A stretch of 64,000 bases of DNA from Planotetraspora phitsanulokensis (lineage in GTDB: Bacteria; Actinomycetota; Actinomycetes; Streptosporangiales; Streptosporangiaceae): assembly GCF_016863295.1 (NCBI RefSeq), contig NZ_BOOP01000045.1:28691-92690 (forward strand), given 5' to 3'. The notes beneath the pieces were generated by a model. It saw only the letters and a list, made by a program, of their open reading frames with translations. It ran no database searches and was not told the DNA's origin. The translations under genes and the position numbers were made by a program. This document shows, piece by piece, positions 58,157-64,000 of this stretch. Every line of letters begins with the position of its first letter. Position 1 is the first letter of the stretch.

Positions 58157-60649
58157 GTGGCGAGACATGATCGAGAGGATCCTCATTCTCTCGAGGACCA
58201 GCTCGCATGGCTGGACGCGATCAAGGAAATGCCCGACGAGGTGGAGATCGCGGTGAGCGCGGTCACTTCCGCGACCCTCGCGTCCGCCGCGTCTCCTGGC
58301 GCGTCTTCCACCACCGCGCCTCCGGCGCAGCCGGCAGGCCACGAGACCCCTTCGCCGTACCCCCAGGACCCGTGGAGCCTCGTCCCGTCGGAGCCGGCGT
58401 CTGGCGCGCTGTTCCGCAACGCGGTCGACTCGATGTACGGCTCCGCGTCGGTGGCCGTGGCCGACGACGCCGGGGTGGCCGCACCGCCCAATGGGGACAC
58501 CGGGAGCGCGAAGTCCGCCGAGTCGGGACTCGGGTCCGCCGACGCCGCGTCCGTGTCCACATCGGAGCCGGCCGTCCGGGCGGATCGTGCTCAGGACGAT
58601 CAGGCACGGGGCGATGGAGTTCAGGGCGACCGTGCGGACTCCGTGGAACGGGCGGCCGAGACCGTCGATCCGTTCGACCCGTTCGCGACCGCCTTCCGGA
58701 CGTCCACGCTGGGAGGGGCGGCCGCCGGGTCGTCCGCGGTGGAGGAGGCCGAGCGCTCCGCACCCCGTGAGGACGGCGACGCGAAGAGGACGGCCACGCC
58801 GTCCGGAGGCGACCAGGAGCCCGCCTTGGGATCGGGCTTCGGGGGCGGCTTCGGCAAGGGCGCCTTCAACGACTCTCCCGCGGACACCGACTCCTTCAGC
58901 CTGGGAGCCTTCGCCGACGCCGAGACCCGCAAGTCGGGGCGCACGGCGCCGGAGTCCCCCGCGTCTTCCTCGTCACCCGCCGCCGGGTCCTCCGGGTCCT
59001 CTGGTTCCTCGTCCGCCTCGAATGAGGAACCGCTGCGGGGCTGGCTGGAGCCTGCCGTACCTGTCGACCAGGTCACTCCGCCTGGGACCGCGGATTCACG
59101 CGGCTCGGTGGACAAGGCCGCGCCCTCCGAATGGCCGAGCATGCCCGAGCGGCTGCCGTCGGCGACGGATCACTTCGAGTCCTTCCCCGGAGAGGCCCTG
59201 CGCGCCGAGTCCTTCACGGGGGAGCAGGCGCGCCCCGGACAGTTCTCCGGAGATCACGGTGAGCGTGTCTCCGATGATCGTTTCGCTGCTTTTGGCGGAG
59301 ATCGTTTCGGCGGGGAGGCCGCGCCGCGTTTCCCGGCGGAGGTCATGCCGGCGGACCCGTTCGCGCCGGACCGTTCCGCCTCGGTCTCCGGGGAGCATCC
59401 CTTCCGGGCGGAGCGGATGTTCCCGGCGGAGCGGCAGGACGGCCTCACGGGCCAGGACGCGACGTTCCGCGTCACGAGCCCCGCGGTCGAGCCCAAGCCT
59501 CCGATGAAGGAGGACCCGTTCTCCGGCTCGCTCCGCGACGACCTGGCCGTCGACGAGCGCCGGCCGTTCGAGCGGGACGGCGACGTCGACGACCGAGCGC
59601 AGTATGAGCCGCGGCGCCGTCAGGCCCCGCCGCCGCCGGCGTTCAGCGCTCCGTCGCGGCCTGCCTCGGGCACCAAGCCGTCGGCGGACAGCCTCGACCC
59701 CGACAGCCTCCTCAAGGGCCGCAGGAACGCTCCGAAGGGCGGCTGGCGCCGGCTCGTCTACAAGGCGTCGGCCGGGTGGATCAAGCCGGGCGAGCCCTCA
59801 GAGGTACGGCGTCGCCGTGAGCTGATCAACCGCGCCCGCACGCCCGTAGCGACGGGGCACCACCGGGTCGCCGTGCTCAGCCTCAAGGGCGGAGTCGGCA
59901 AGACGACCACGACGGTGGGCCTGGGGGCGACGCTGGCCCAGGTCCGCGGCGACCGCGTGATCGCCGTTGACGCGAACCCCGACCGTGGAACCCTGTCCGA
60001 CAAGGTCGAGTTGGAGACGTCGGCGACCGTACGCGACCTGCTTAATGAGCGCGGACAGATCAAGCGATACGTGGATATAAGAGCATTCACGTCGCAGGCT
60101 CCGTCGCGGCTGGAGATCCTCGCGTCGGACCGGGATCCGTCGGTGTCCGAGGCGTTCAGCGCCAAGGACTACGCGGCCGTCTCGCAGGTGCTGGAGAACT
60201 TCTACTCGATCTGCATCACCGACTGCGGGACCGGTCTGCTGCACTCGGCGATGTCCGGCGTCCTCGGGCTGGCCGACCAGATCGTGCTGATCAGCTCGCC
60301 GTCCGTCGACGGCGCCCGCGCGGCGTCTGCGACCCTGGACTGGCTGGAGGCGCACAACTACGGGGAACTGGTGCGGGCGGCGACCGTGGTGCTGTGCAGC
60401 GTCCGGCCGCGGTCGAAGTCCACCGTGGACCTGGACAGGCTGGAGGCGCACTTCTCCGCTCGATGCCGGGCCGTCATCCGGGTGCCCTACGACCCGCACC
60501 TGGAGGAGGGCGCCGAGATCGATCTCGAGCGTCTCCAGGAGGCGACCCGGGAGGCGTACCTGAAGCTGGCGGCCAGCGTGGGCGACGCGTTCGCCGGGCC
60601 GCAGTCGCTCGGCGAGCGGCGGTTCTCGGAGATCCCCGACCAGCTGTAG
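58157..60649 (+). CDS. MinD/ParA-like ATPase with a 560-residue disordered N-terminus
   Basis: An 830-residue protein. Residues 1-50 are charged (DQLAWLDAIKEMPDEVEIA). Residues 50-560 are low-complexity, rich in Asp, Ser, Pro and Gly, with repeated short Phe-containing units (SFPGEAL, SFTGEQ, QFSGDH, RFGGEA). The ATPase (about 568-830) has the deviant Walker A LKGGVGKTTTTVGLG, IAVDANPD and CITDCGTG. This plan matches the actinobacterial MinD/ParA relatives that include EspI of type VII secretion. No ESX genes are in the window, so its partner is unknown. The GTG follows GAGGGGG. Confidence 0.85.
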   Translation: MARHDREDPHSLEDQLAWLDAIKEMPDEVEIAVSAVTSATLASAASPGASSTTAPPAQPAGHETPSPYPQDPWSLVPSEPASGALFRNAVDSMYGSASVAVADDAGVAAPPNGDTGSAKSAESGLGSADAASVSTSEPAVRADRAQDDQARGDGVQGDRADSVERAAETVDPFDPFATAFRTSTLGGAAAGSSAVEEAERSAPREDGDAKRTATPSGGDQEPALGSGFGGGFGKGAFNDSPADTDSFSLGAFADAETRKSGRTAPESPASSSSPAAGSSGSSGSSSASNEEPLRGWLEPAVPVDQVTPPGTADSRGSVDKAAPSEWPSMPERLPSATDHFESFPGEALRAESFTGEQARPGQFSGDHGERVSDDRFAAFGGDRFGGEAAPRFPAEVMPADPFAPDRSASVSGEHPFRAERMFPAERQDGLTGQDATFRVTSPAVEPKPPMKEDPFSGSLRDDLAVDERRPFERDGDVDDRAQYEPRRRQAPPPPAFSAPSRPASGTKPSADSLDPDSLLKGRRNAPKGGWRRLVYKASAGWIKPGEPSEVRRRRELINRARTPVATGHHRVAVLSLKGGVGKTTTTVGLGATLAQVRGDRVIAVDANPDRGTLSDKVELETSATVRDLLNERGQIKRYVDIRAFTSQAPSRLEILASDRDPSVSEAFSAKDYAAVSQVLENFYSICITDCGTGLLHSAMSGVLGLADQIVLISSPSVDGARAASATLDWLEAHNYGELVRAATVVLCSVRPRSKSTVDLDRLEAHFSARCRAVIRVPYDPHLEEGAEIDLERLQEATREAYLKLAASVGDAFAGPQSLGERRFSEIPDQL

Positions 60650-60758
60650 GCGATCTCGCCGACGGCGGGACCTCGAAGATCGTTTGATATGCGGTCGCGG
60701 GTCGTCGACGGCCGGTGAGAGAGTAAGGTGCACATGACGTCTTCGCCAGACGTCACCT

Positions 60759-60847
60759 GGAGAGCTCGCCTAGTGGACGATGGCGGCGGTCTTGAAAACC
60801 GCTAGGCCGGGTGACCGGTCTCGTGGGTTCGAATCCCACGCTCTCCG
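60759..60847 (+). tRNA. tRNA-Ser (anticodon UGA)
   Basis: The acceptor GGAGAGC (60759-60765) pairs with GCTCTCC (60840-60846). The anticodon arm GCGGT-CTTGAAA-ACCGC gives anticodon TGA. A long variable arm (GGCCGGGTGACCGGTCTC) marks it as serine. The T arm is GTGGGTTCGAATCCCAC. CCA is not encoded. Accessory DNA begins right after it, as often happens at tRNA genes. Confidence 0.96.
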
Positions 60848-60862
60848 CTCAACCTCCTGAAA

Positions 60863-60900
60863 CGGTGCCTGACCAGCGGATTCGCTGTCGTCGGGCGCCG
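60863..60900 (+). terminator. Hairpin terminator after tRNA-Ser
   Basis: CGGTGCCTGAC and GTCGGGCGCCG pair with two G-U pairs, with a further CAGCG/CGCTG stem inside. It lies 15 bp after the tRNA. No clear T run follows. Confidence 0.6.
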
Positions 60901-60938
60901 TTGATCATTTCTGGCCTACGCAGCCGTACGCCACCATG

Positions 60939-60977
60939 AGCGGCCTTCGGCCGCTGTTCGCGGGATATACGCGGGAT
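60939..60977. repeat. Hairpin and direct repeats beside tRNA-Ser
   Basis: AGCGGCC/GGCCGCT (60939-60955) form a hairpin with a 3-nt loop. CGCGGGAT is then repeated directly with an 11-bp period (60959-60966 and 60970-60977). The rest of the 200-bp gap up to 61047 shows no gene. Short direct repeats next to a tRNA recall arm-type sites of tyrosine recombinases, but no integrase gene is present. Confidence 0.45.
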
Positions 60978-61047
60978 GGATCATGGTGTGTATCTGCAGG
61001 TCATTAGTCGGCTGAGGACCACCCCCACACCAGCCTCGTTGCGGGTG

Positions 61048-61752
61048 TCATCTACAGGGAGATGAGGCGGCCTTGGGCGCGATCGGTGTACCGATCATGC
61101 TCTTGCGGGCGCTATCCGTCAGGACAACATCGGTCAGATCAGCGCCATCAATGCGTGAGCCTGTCACTACAGCCCCTGAAAGATCCGCGCCGCGTAGACA
61201 CGCCCCGTTGAAGTCAGCACCTGATAGATCGGTGCCGCGTAAGTTGACTCGATCGAGTCGGGCTCCCTTGAAGGAAGCCCCTGCGGCGGATGCCCCGGCG
61301 AAGTCTTCATGACGGAGATCCAGGCCGGTCAGTCGAGCGCCGGCAAGTTGCCGTCCACGAAAGTCCATTCTGGTAGCCATAGTCTGCGAGATGTCAGCTC
61401 CACGTAGGTCTCGCGGTACCGGTGCTTCATGGGGTGTGGCCCAGAACAGCGCAAGTGCGGTTGCTCCGGCGAGTTGCCGAGATGCCGGGGGAAGAGCGTA
61501 TTGCCGCAGCGCCTCACGCAGGATCAAGTCGTCTGCCCTACCTGGAGCGTTCTGGTCGACGAGGGCAGGCGTGACGGTGGCCAGGGCATCAGTGAGGCTG
61601 TCGCGCGTCTTGGCGGCGGCGTGCGGCCACTTCATGTCGATGTACGCCAGCACGAGGGCGAGCCACGTGACCGCGCTCTTCATCTCGGACGCAGAGACCG
61701 GAAGCCTGGACTCCACGTCGAACCCCTCACCACGTTTGGCGGCCTGCGCCAT
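61048..61752 (-). CDS. Pentapeptide-repeat protein
   Basis: A 234-residue protein. Residues 1-115 are helical, with a weakly hydrophobic stretch (MKSAVTWLALVLAYIDMKW). Residues 120-215 contain about 18 pentapeptide repeats of the A(D/N)LxG type (LRGADIS, LAGARLTGLDLRHEDFAGAS, LRGTDLSGADFNGACLRGAD), forming a right-handed quadrilateral helix. The N-terminus looks truncated compared with relatives that carry two clear TM helices. The ATG at 61752 has no strong ribosome site, and a TTG six codons upstream is possible. Lower GC suggests transfer. The function is unknown. Confidence 0.75.
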   Translation of the reverse strand: MAQAAKRGEGFDVESRLPVSASEMKSAVTWLALVLAYIDMKWPHAAAKTRDSLTDALATVTPALVDQNAPGRADDLILREALRQYALPPASRQLAGATALALFWATPHEAPVPRDLRGADISQTMATRMDFRGRQLAGARLTGLDLRHEDFAGASAAGASFKGARLDRVNLRGTDLSGADFNGACLRGADLSGAVVTGSRIDGADLTDVVLTDSARKSMIGTPIAPKAASSPCR

Positions 61753-61797
61753 GCGAGCCCGATGGAGCAATCACACCGGACGCGGCGATGCCAGTGC

Positions 61798-61839
61798 GGC
61801 TGCCCGAAGCGTGAGCCGCGATCGCGTCGACGGGCAGCC
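61798..61839 (-). terminator. Hairpin between the secreted-protein and pentapeptide genes
   Basis: GGCTGCCCG (61798-61806) and CGGGCAGCC (61831-61839) make a perfect 9-bp stem with a 24-nt loop, 72 bp downstream of the secreted-protein stop. There is no T run. Confidence 0.4.
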
Positions 61840-61910
61840 CTACGGAACTCCCGTCACCTGTTCCCAGTCCGGAGAACCAGGTCAGGCAGGGAGATGCTCA
61901 ACCCGGCTCA

Positions 61911-62282
61911 TTACTGGTTGTTGATCCAGCCGAATGCTGAGAGTCCGCAGTTCCACAGGTCCAGTCTGTAGTTACCGTAGAGTCCGTTAATCTGCCCGTT
62001 GTTGTGCCGGAATGCGCCTAGTCTCCCCGACCCGACGACATGAAGGTTGCCCACGTCGATTACCTGCCAGCTACAGCCGCTTCCCGAGGCGCCGGAATCG
62101 ACCTCCCATTTTATGAAGTTTTTTCCAGACACCGCGTTGAGGATGGCCGTCGAGCAGGAGTAGTAGCTCACGGCGCAGGTCGTGGTGGTCGCGCTCGCCG
62201 GCGACGCTGCGACCACGCTCACGCCCGTTACCAACGCCGCGACACCTGCACATCGGACCAGGGTCTTGAATAATTGACGCAT
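61911..62282 (-). CDS. Small secreted protein
   Basis: A 123-residue exported protein with no family I recognise. Residues 1-31 form a Sec signal peptide (MRQLFKTLVRCAGVAALVTG, cleaved near ASA). The mature part has four Cys (CAVSYYSCSTAI, GSGCSWQV, LWNCGLS), probably two disulfides, and is rich in Gly, Asn and aromatic residues, which suggests a small beta-sheet protein. The start ATG follows AGGGGAAG. It could be a small secreted inhibitor or toxin. Such proteins are common in actinobacterial islands. Confidence 0.7.
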   Translation of the reverse strand: MRQLFKTLVRCAGVAALVTGVSVVAASPASATTTTCAVSYYSCSTAILNAVSGKNFIKWEVDSGASGSGCSWQVIDVGNLHVVGSGRLGAFRHNNGQINGLYGNYRLDLWNCGLSAFGWINNQ

Positions 62283-63015
62283 TCTTCCCCTTTGCTCTGC
62301 GGAACGTGTGTGGATCAAGCATGCGACACGCCGGGCATTGGGCACAAGAGGTCAAAATCCGGATCTGAGCGGGAAGTAAGGGGCGCCCTCAGCGGCTTCG
62401 TCGTATGGACCTGCGCGAGGCCCGCTGAAGGAAACCTGTCCCGTACCTGACCACCACGTCCAGGGGCGTCATCCCGTGGCGTAAAGGGCCCGAGCTCGAC
62501 TGCGACACCGAGCTGCAGTACCTCGATGAGTAGTGCGACGATTGACCCGTTCCGGCGCCCCGCACACTAGTTTGTAGTATTCGGCTTGACAAGCGGCGCC
62601 GTTTCGTTAAGAGCAGGAAGTCAAGAAAGCCGACATCTGGCGCAGGAGTCGTGCAGCAGCAAAGTGCAGCAACCTCACCGACTGCCGGCGGTCGAACATG
62701 ATCTTTCGTGCGCCAGTTGACCACCTAACCGACCAGCAGCGACCCTGACGCCACGAGTTCACACCGAAGTGGTCGGCTGAGGCCGTTACGATCGCCGACT
62801 TCGGTGCCCGCCGCGAGAGGTTGGGGCGATCGGCTGCCGCGGACCGACTCCGTCGGTCCGTGCCACCGGATACGCGAGTTACTGTGATTTGCTGTACAGC
62901 AGCCGTGGACAGCAACGCCACCTGACGCAGTCTGATCGACCTATACGGCATCATACGGTTGACCAGCAGCGCAAGCCCTCGACCACGACCTTCCACTTCA
63001 CTCGTAATGATGGGA
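62283..63015. other. 733-bp region without a convincing gene
   Basis: Open frames of about 110-205 codons exist on the minus strand (62389-62724, 62607-63224), but they are Ser/Arg-rich, overlap each other and lack ribosome sites. A plus-strand fragment ending at the stop 62534-62536, with GVIPWRKGPELDCDTELQYL before the stop, looks like the C-terminus of a lost gene. The right part (62789-62908) is one copy of a sequence repeated at 63709-63829. The region reads as decayed accessory DNA. Confidence 0.5.
62789..62908. repeat. Diverged 120-bp repeat, copy A
   Basis: This copy shares ACGATCGC, then GTTGGGGCGATCGGCTGCCG (as TTGGGGCGATCGG and GCTGCCGCGG), CTCCGTCGG, TGCCA and GACAGCAACG, in the same order and spacing, with copy B at 63709-63829. 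The matching blocks are separated by unrelated bases. Confidence 0.6.
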
Positions 63016-63420
63016 TCAGAGGGTGAGGGCAGGCATTTCACCATGGGGGCTGTTGACGACCAAGGGTGCCGAGCCTTCTCCGAGATAGGGATGGTCGGGG
63101 TAGAAGTCGATGTGGAGATGGCCGCCATCGTCGGTCTCGGCCATGGCCCGAACGTTGTCGGCGAAGATCTTGAGAAAGACGCCGTCGCCGGCGATCGACA
63201 GAGAGTGAGTCTCAGCGTCGGCAACTACAACGACTGATTCCCCGTCCACGCTCTGGACGAATAGATGTGTGAGTGGCGTCTGGCCAAAGGGAGCGTCTTG
63301 AGCAGGGTCGGCGCTCACCGAGCCGGAACCGCGGGCCAAGAGGTCGGCAAGGTGACTGAGCGTGGCCCGATCAGCAGACAAGTCGATCTCGCCAGTTGAG
63401 TCTGTAAGCAAGATCTCCAC
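63016..63420 (-). CDS. Immunity-protein-like orphan
   Basis: A 134-residue acidic cytoplasmic protein. It starts MEILLTDSTGEIDLSADRAT and ends with the block HLHIDFYPDHPYLGEGSAPL then VVNS. This end resembles small immunity proteins of polymorphic toxin systems (I think of the Imm32 group, with low certainty). The GTG start follows GTGGGGGCAGC. No toxin gene is adjacent, so it may be a solitary remnant or antitoxin-like guard. Third-position GC is lower than in core genes, consistent with transfer. Confidence 0.6.
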   Translation of the reverse strand: MEILLTDSTGEIDLSADRATLSHLADLLARGSGSVSADPAQDAPFGQTPLTHLFVQSVDGESVVVVADAETHSLSIAGDGVFLKIFADNVRAMAETDDGGHLHIDFYPDHPYLGEGSAPLVVNSPHGEMPALTL

Positions 63421-63904
63421 GCTGCCCCCACGACGTGATTACCGCGAACAGGTTCTCATAGCTTTCGGGCACATCAGCTTGACCATGGTGCCAGTCGCTT
63501 CGGCGCAACACGTGGGGTAAGGACCAGTGACGGCTGATCTTGCTAACGCTGTTGCTAACTACAGCCCAGGACGACCGTGGACGCCTGTGGAATCTGGGAA
63601 GCCGGACAACCTCTTTGAGCAGGCGTTCGTGACAGTGGTAGATGCCTGTGGACAGGTCTGACCTTGCTACGGATCAGATGCTCTCGCCAGCGAGGGCAAG
63701 ACCGCGACGATCGCTTACGTCGGCACTCGCCATACAGCGTTGGGGCGATCGGCTGCCGCGGCCCTCCTCCGTCGGGCCTTGCCATCGGGTGACCATGGTC
63801 GAGGTGACAGCAGCGCTGACAGCAACGTCCCTGCACACAGACAAACTCCGGCGACCGCCTACAACCTTCTGACCACGGCTCTTGTCATCCAAGCAGGGTG
63901 ATTG
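63421..63904. other. 484-bp region without a gene, leading to a tRNA-Phe fragment
   Basis: Only short, weakly composed frames are present on both strands. The right half is copy B of the 120-bp repeat, after which 76 bp of unassigned sequence lead to the tRNA-Phe fragment. TGTGGACAG near 63648 is one base from a DnaA box but is isolated. Confidence 0.45.
63709..63829. repeat. Diverged 120-bp repeat, copy B
   Basis: The partner of the copy at 62789-62908. Shared blocks are ACGATCGC, TTGGGGCGATCGG, CTGCCGCGG, CTCCGTCGG, TGCCA and GACAGCAACG. It ends 76 bp before the tRNA-Phe fragment. Confidence 0.6.
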
Positions 63905-63952
63905 GTCCGCCTGAAAAGCGGAAGGTCGGCAGTTCGACCCTGCCCCTGACCA
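63905..63952 (+). pseudogene. Detached 3' part of tRNA-Phe (probable att remnant)
   Basis: TCCGC-CTGAAAA-GCGGA is a tRNA anticodon arm with anticodon GAA. The T arm GGCAG-TTCGACC-CTGCC and the acceptor 3' strand CCTGACC plus A follow. The matching 5' acceptor (it should read GGTCAGG) and a normal D arm are absent: the 5' side reads CTTGTCATCCAAGCAGGGTG. So only the 3' part, from the anticodon arm on, is present. That is the piece usually duplicated when a tyrosine-recombinase element integrates into a tRNA gene. Confidence 0.75.
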
Positions 63953-64000
63953 CAGCACCTGAACAGCCCGAACGCCCCGGCCGCGATCTTCCGTTCTAGC

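Noticed and set aside
62389..62724. A 111-codon minus-strand frame in the island
   Set aside because: Ser/Arg-rich, no ribosome site, and overlapping another poor frame; the opposite strand carries what looks like a gene remnant instead.
62607..63224. A 205-codon minus-strand frame in the island
   Set aside because: It overlaps the better-supported gene at 63016 and one copy of the diverged repeat; low-quality composition.
63674..63958. Minus-strand frame with GSNCRPSAFQ
   Set aside because: The peptide is the antisense translation of the tRNA-Phe fragment, a common false call.

Overview
The window is chromosomal DNA from a high-GC Gram-positive actinobacterium. The evidence is very high GC at third codon positions, many GTG starts, several leaderless genes, and a mycobacterium/streptomycete-type core cluster: cyclophilin, rhomboid, crgA, trpG, pknB, pbpA, rodA, pstP, fhaB, fhaA, tRNA-Leu. 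Style and content (CGNR regulator, FG-GAP secreted protein, HelD/HelR, Bpa with serS and pheA) suggest Streptosporangiales. That placement is inference, because no search could be run.

Layout. 0-8.6 kb: small metabolic and regulatory genes. They include a TetR-type regulator facing a zinc alcohol dehydrogenase operon, with matched operators over both promoters. 7.4-9.0 kb: a zinc export module, a His-rich CDF exporter divergent from an ArsR sensor with an alpha-5 zinc site. 9.6-12.1 kb: a two-component pair arranged tail to tail, whose kinase carries an internal duplication. 12.4-16.9 kb: a formaldehyde-dehydrogenase-like gene, a tiny protein and a HelD/HelR RNA-polymerase recycling motor. 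17-28.3 kb: the conserved growth and cell-wall block, in which trpG is co-directional with ppiA while pknB-pbpA-rodA-pstP-fhaB form one translationally coupled operon on the minus strand. It ends at tRNA-Leu.

28.6-45.8 kb: MFS exporter, two CNNM/CBS membrane proteins, an LCP cell-wall ligase, thiamine salvage (tenA, and cytX under a TPP riboswitch), a Fpg/Nei glycosylase, rhodanese, an EamA/CGNR divergent pair with two palindromic operators, Ogt, a PAS-GAF kinase, an RsbW-like ATPase, an OmpR two-component operon and a STAS anti-sigma antagonist. 45.8-52.5 kb: a glycosyltransferase/membrane cluster (GT2, GT-C, an alkaline-phosphatase-like membrane protein, GT87).

46.55-47.05 kb holds the most unusual structure: a non-coding array of about ten units with a 53-bp period, built on a TGATCATGCAC core, whose two arms point toward each other. 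A detached copy lies at 42.8 kb.

52.6-60.9 kb returns to core genes: pheA, serS, a cold-shock gene, a HAD phosphatase, the proteasome activator bpa, a quinone oxidoreductase, a long disordered MinD/ParA-like ATPase and tRNA-Ser(UGA). 60.9-64 kb looks like a decayed island: lower coding density, a pentapeptide-repeat protein, a small secreted protein, an immunity-like orphan, two diverged copies of a 120-bp sequence, and a detached 3' two-thirds of a tRNA-Phe that resembles an att remnant.
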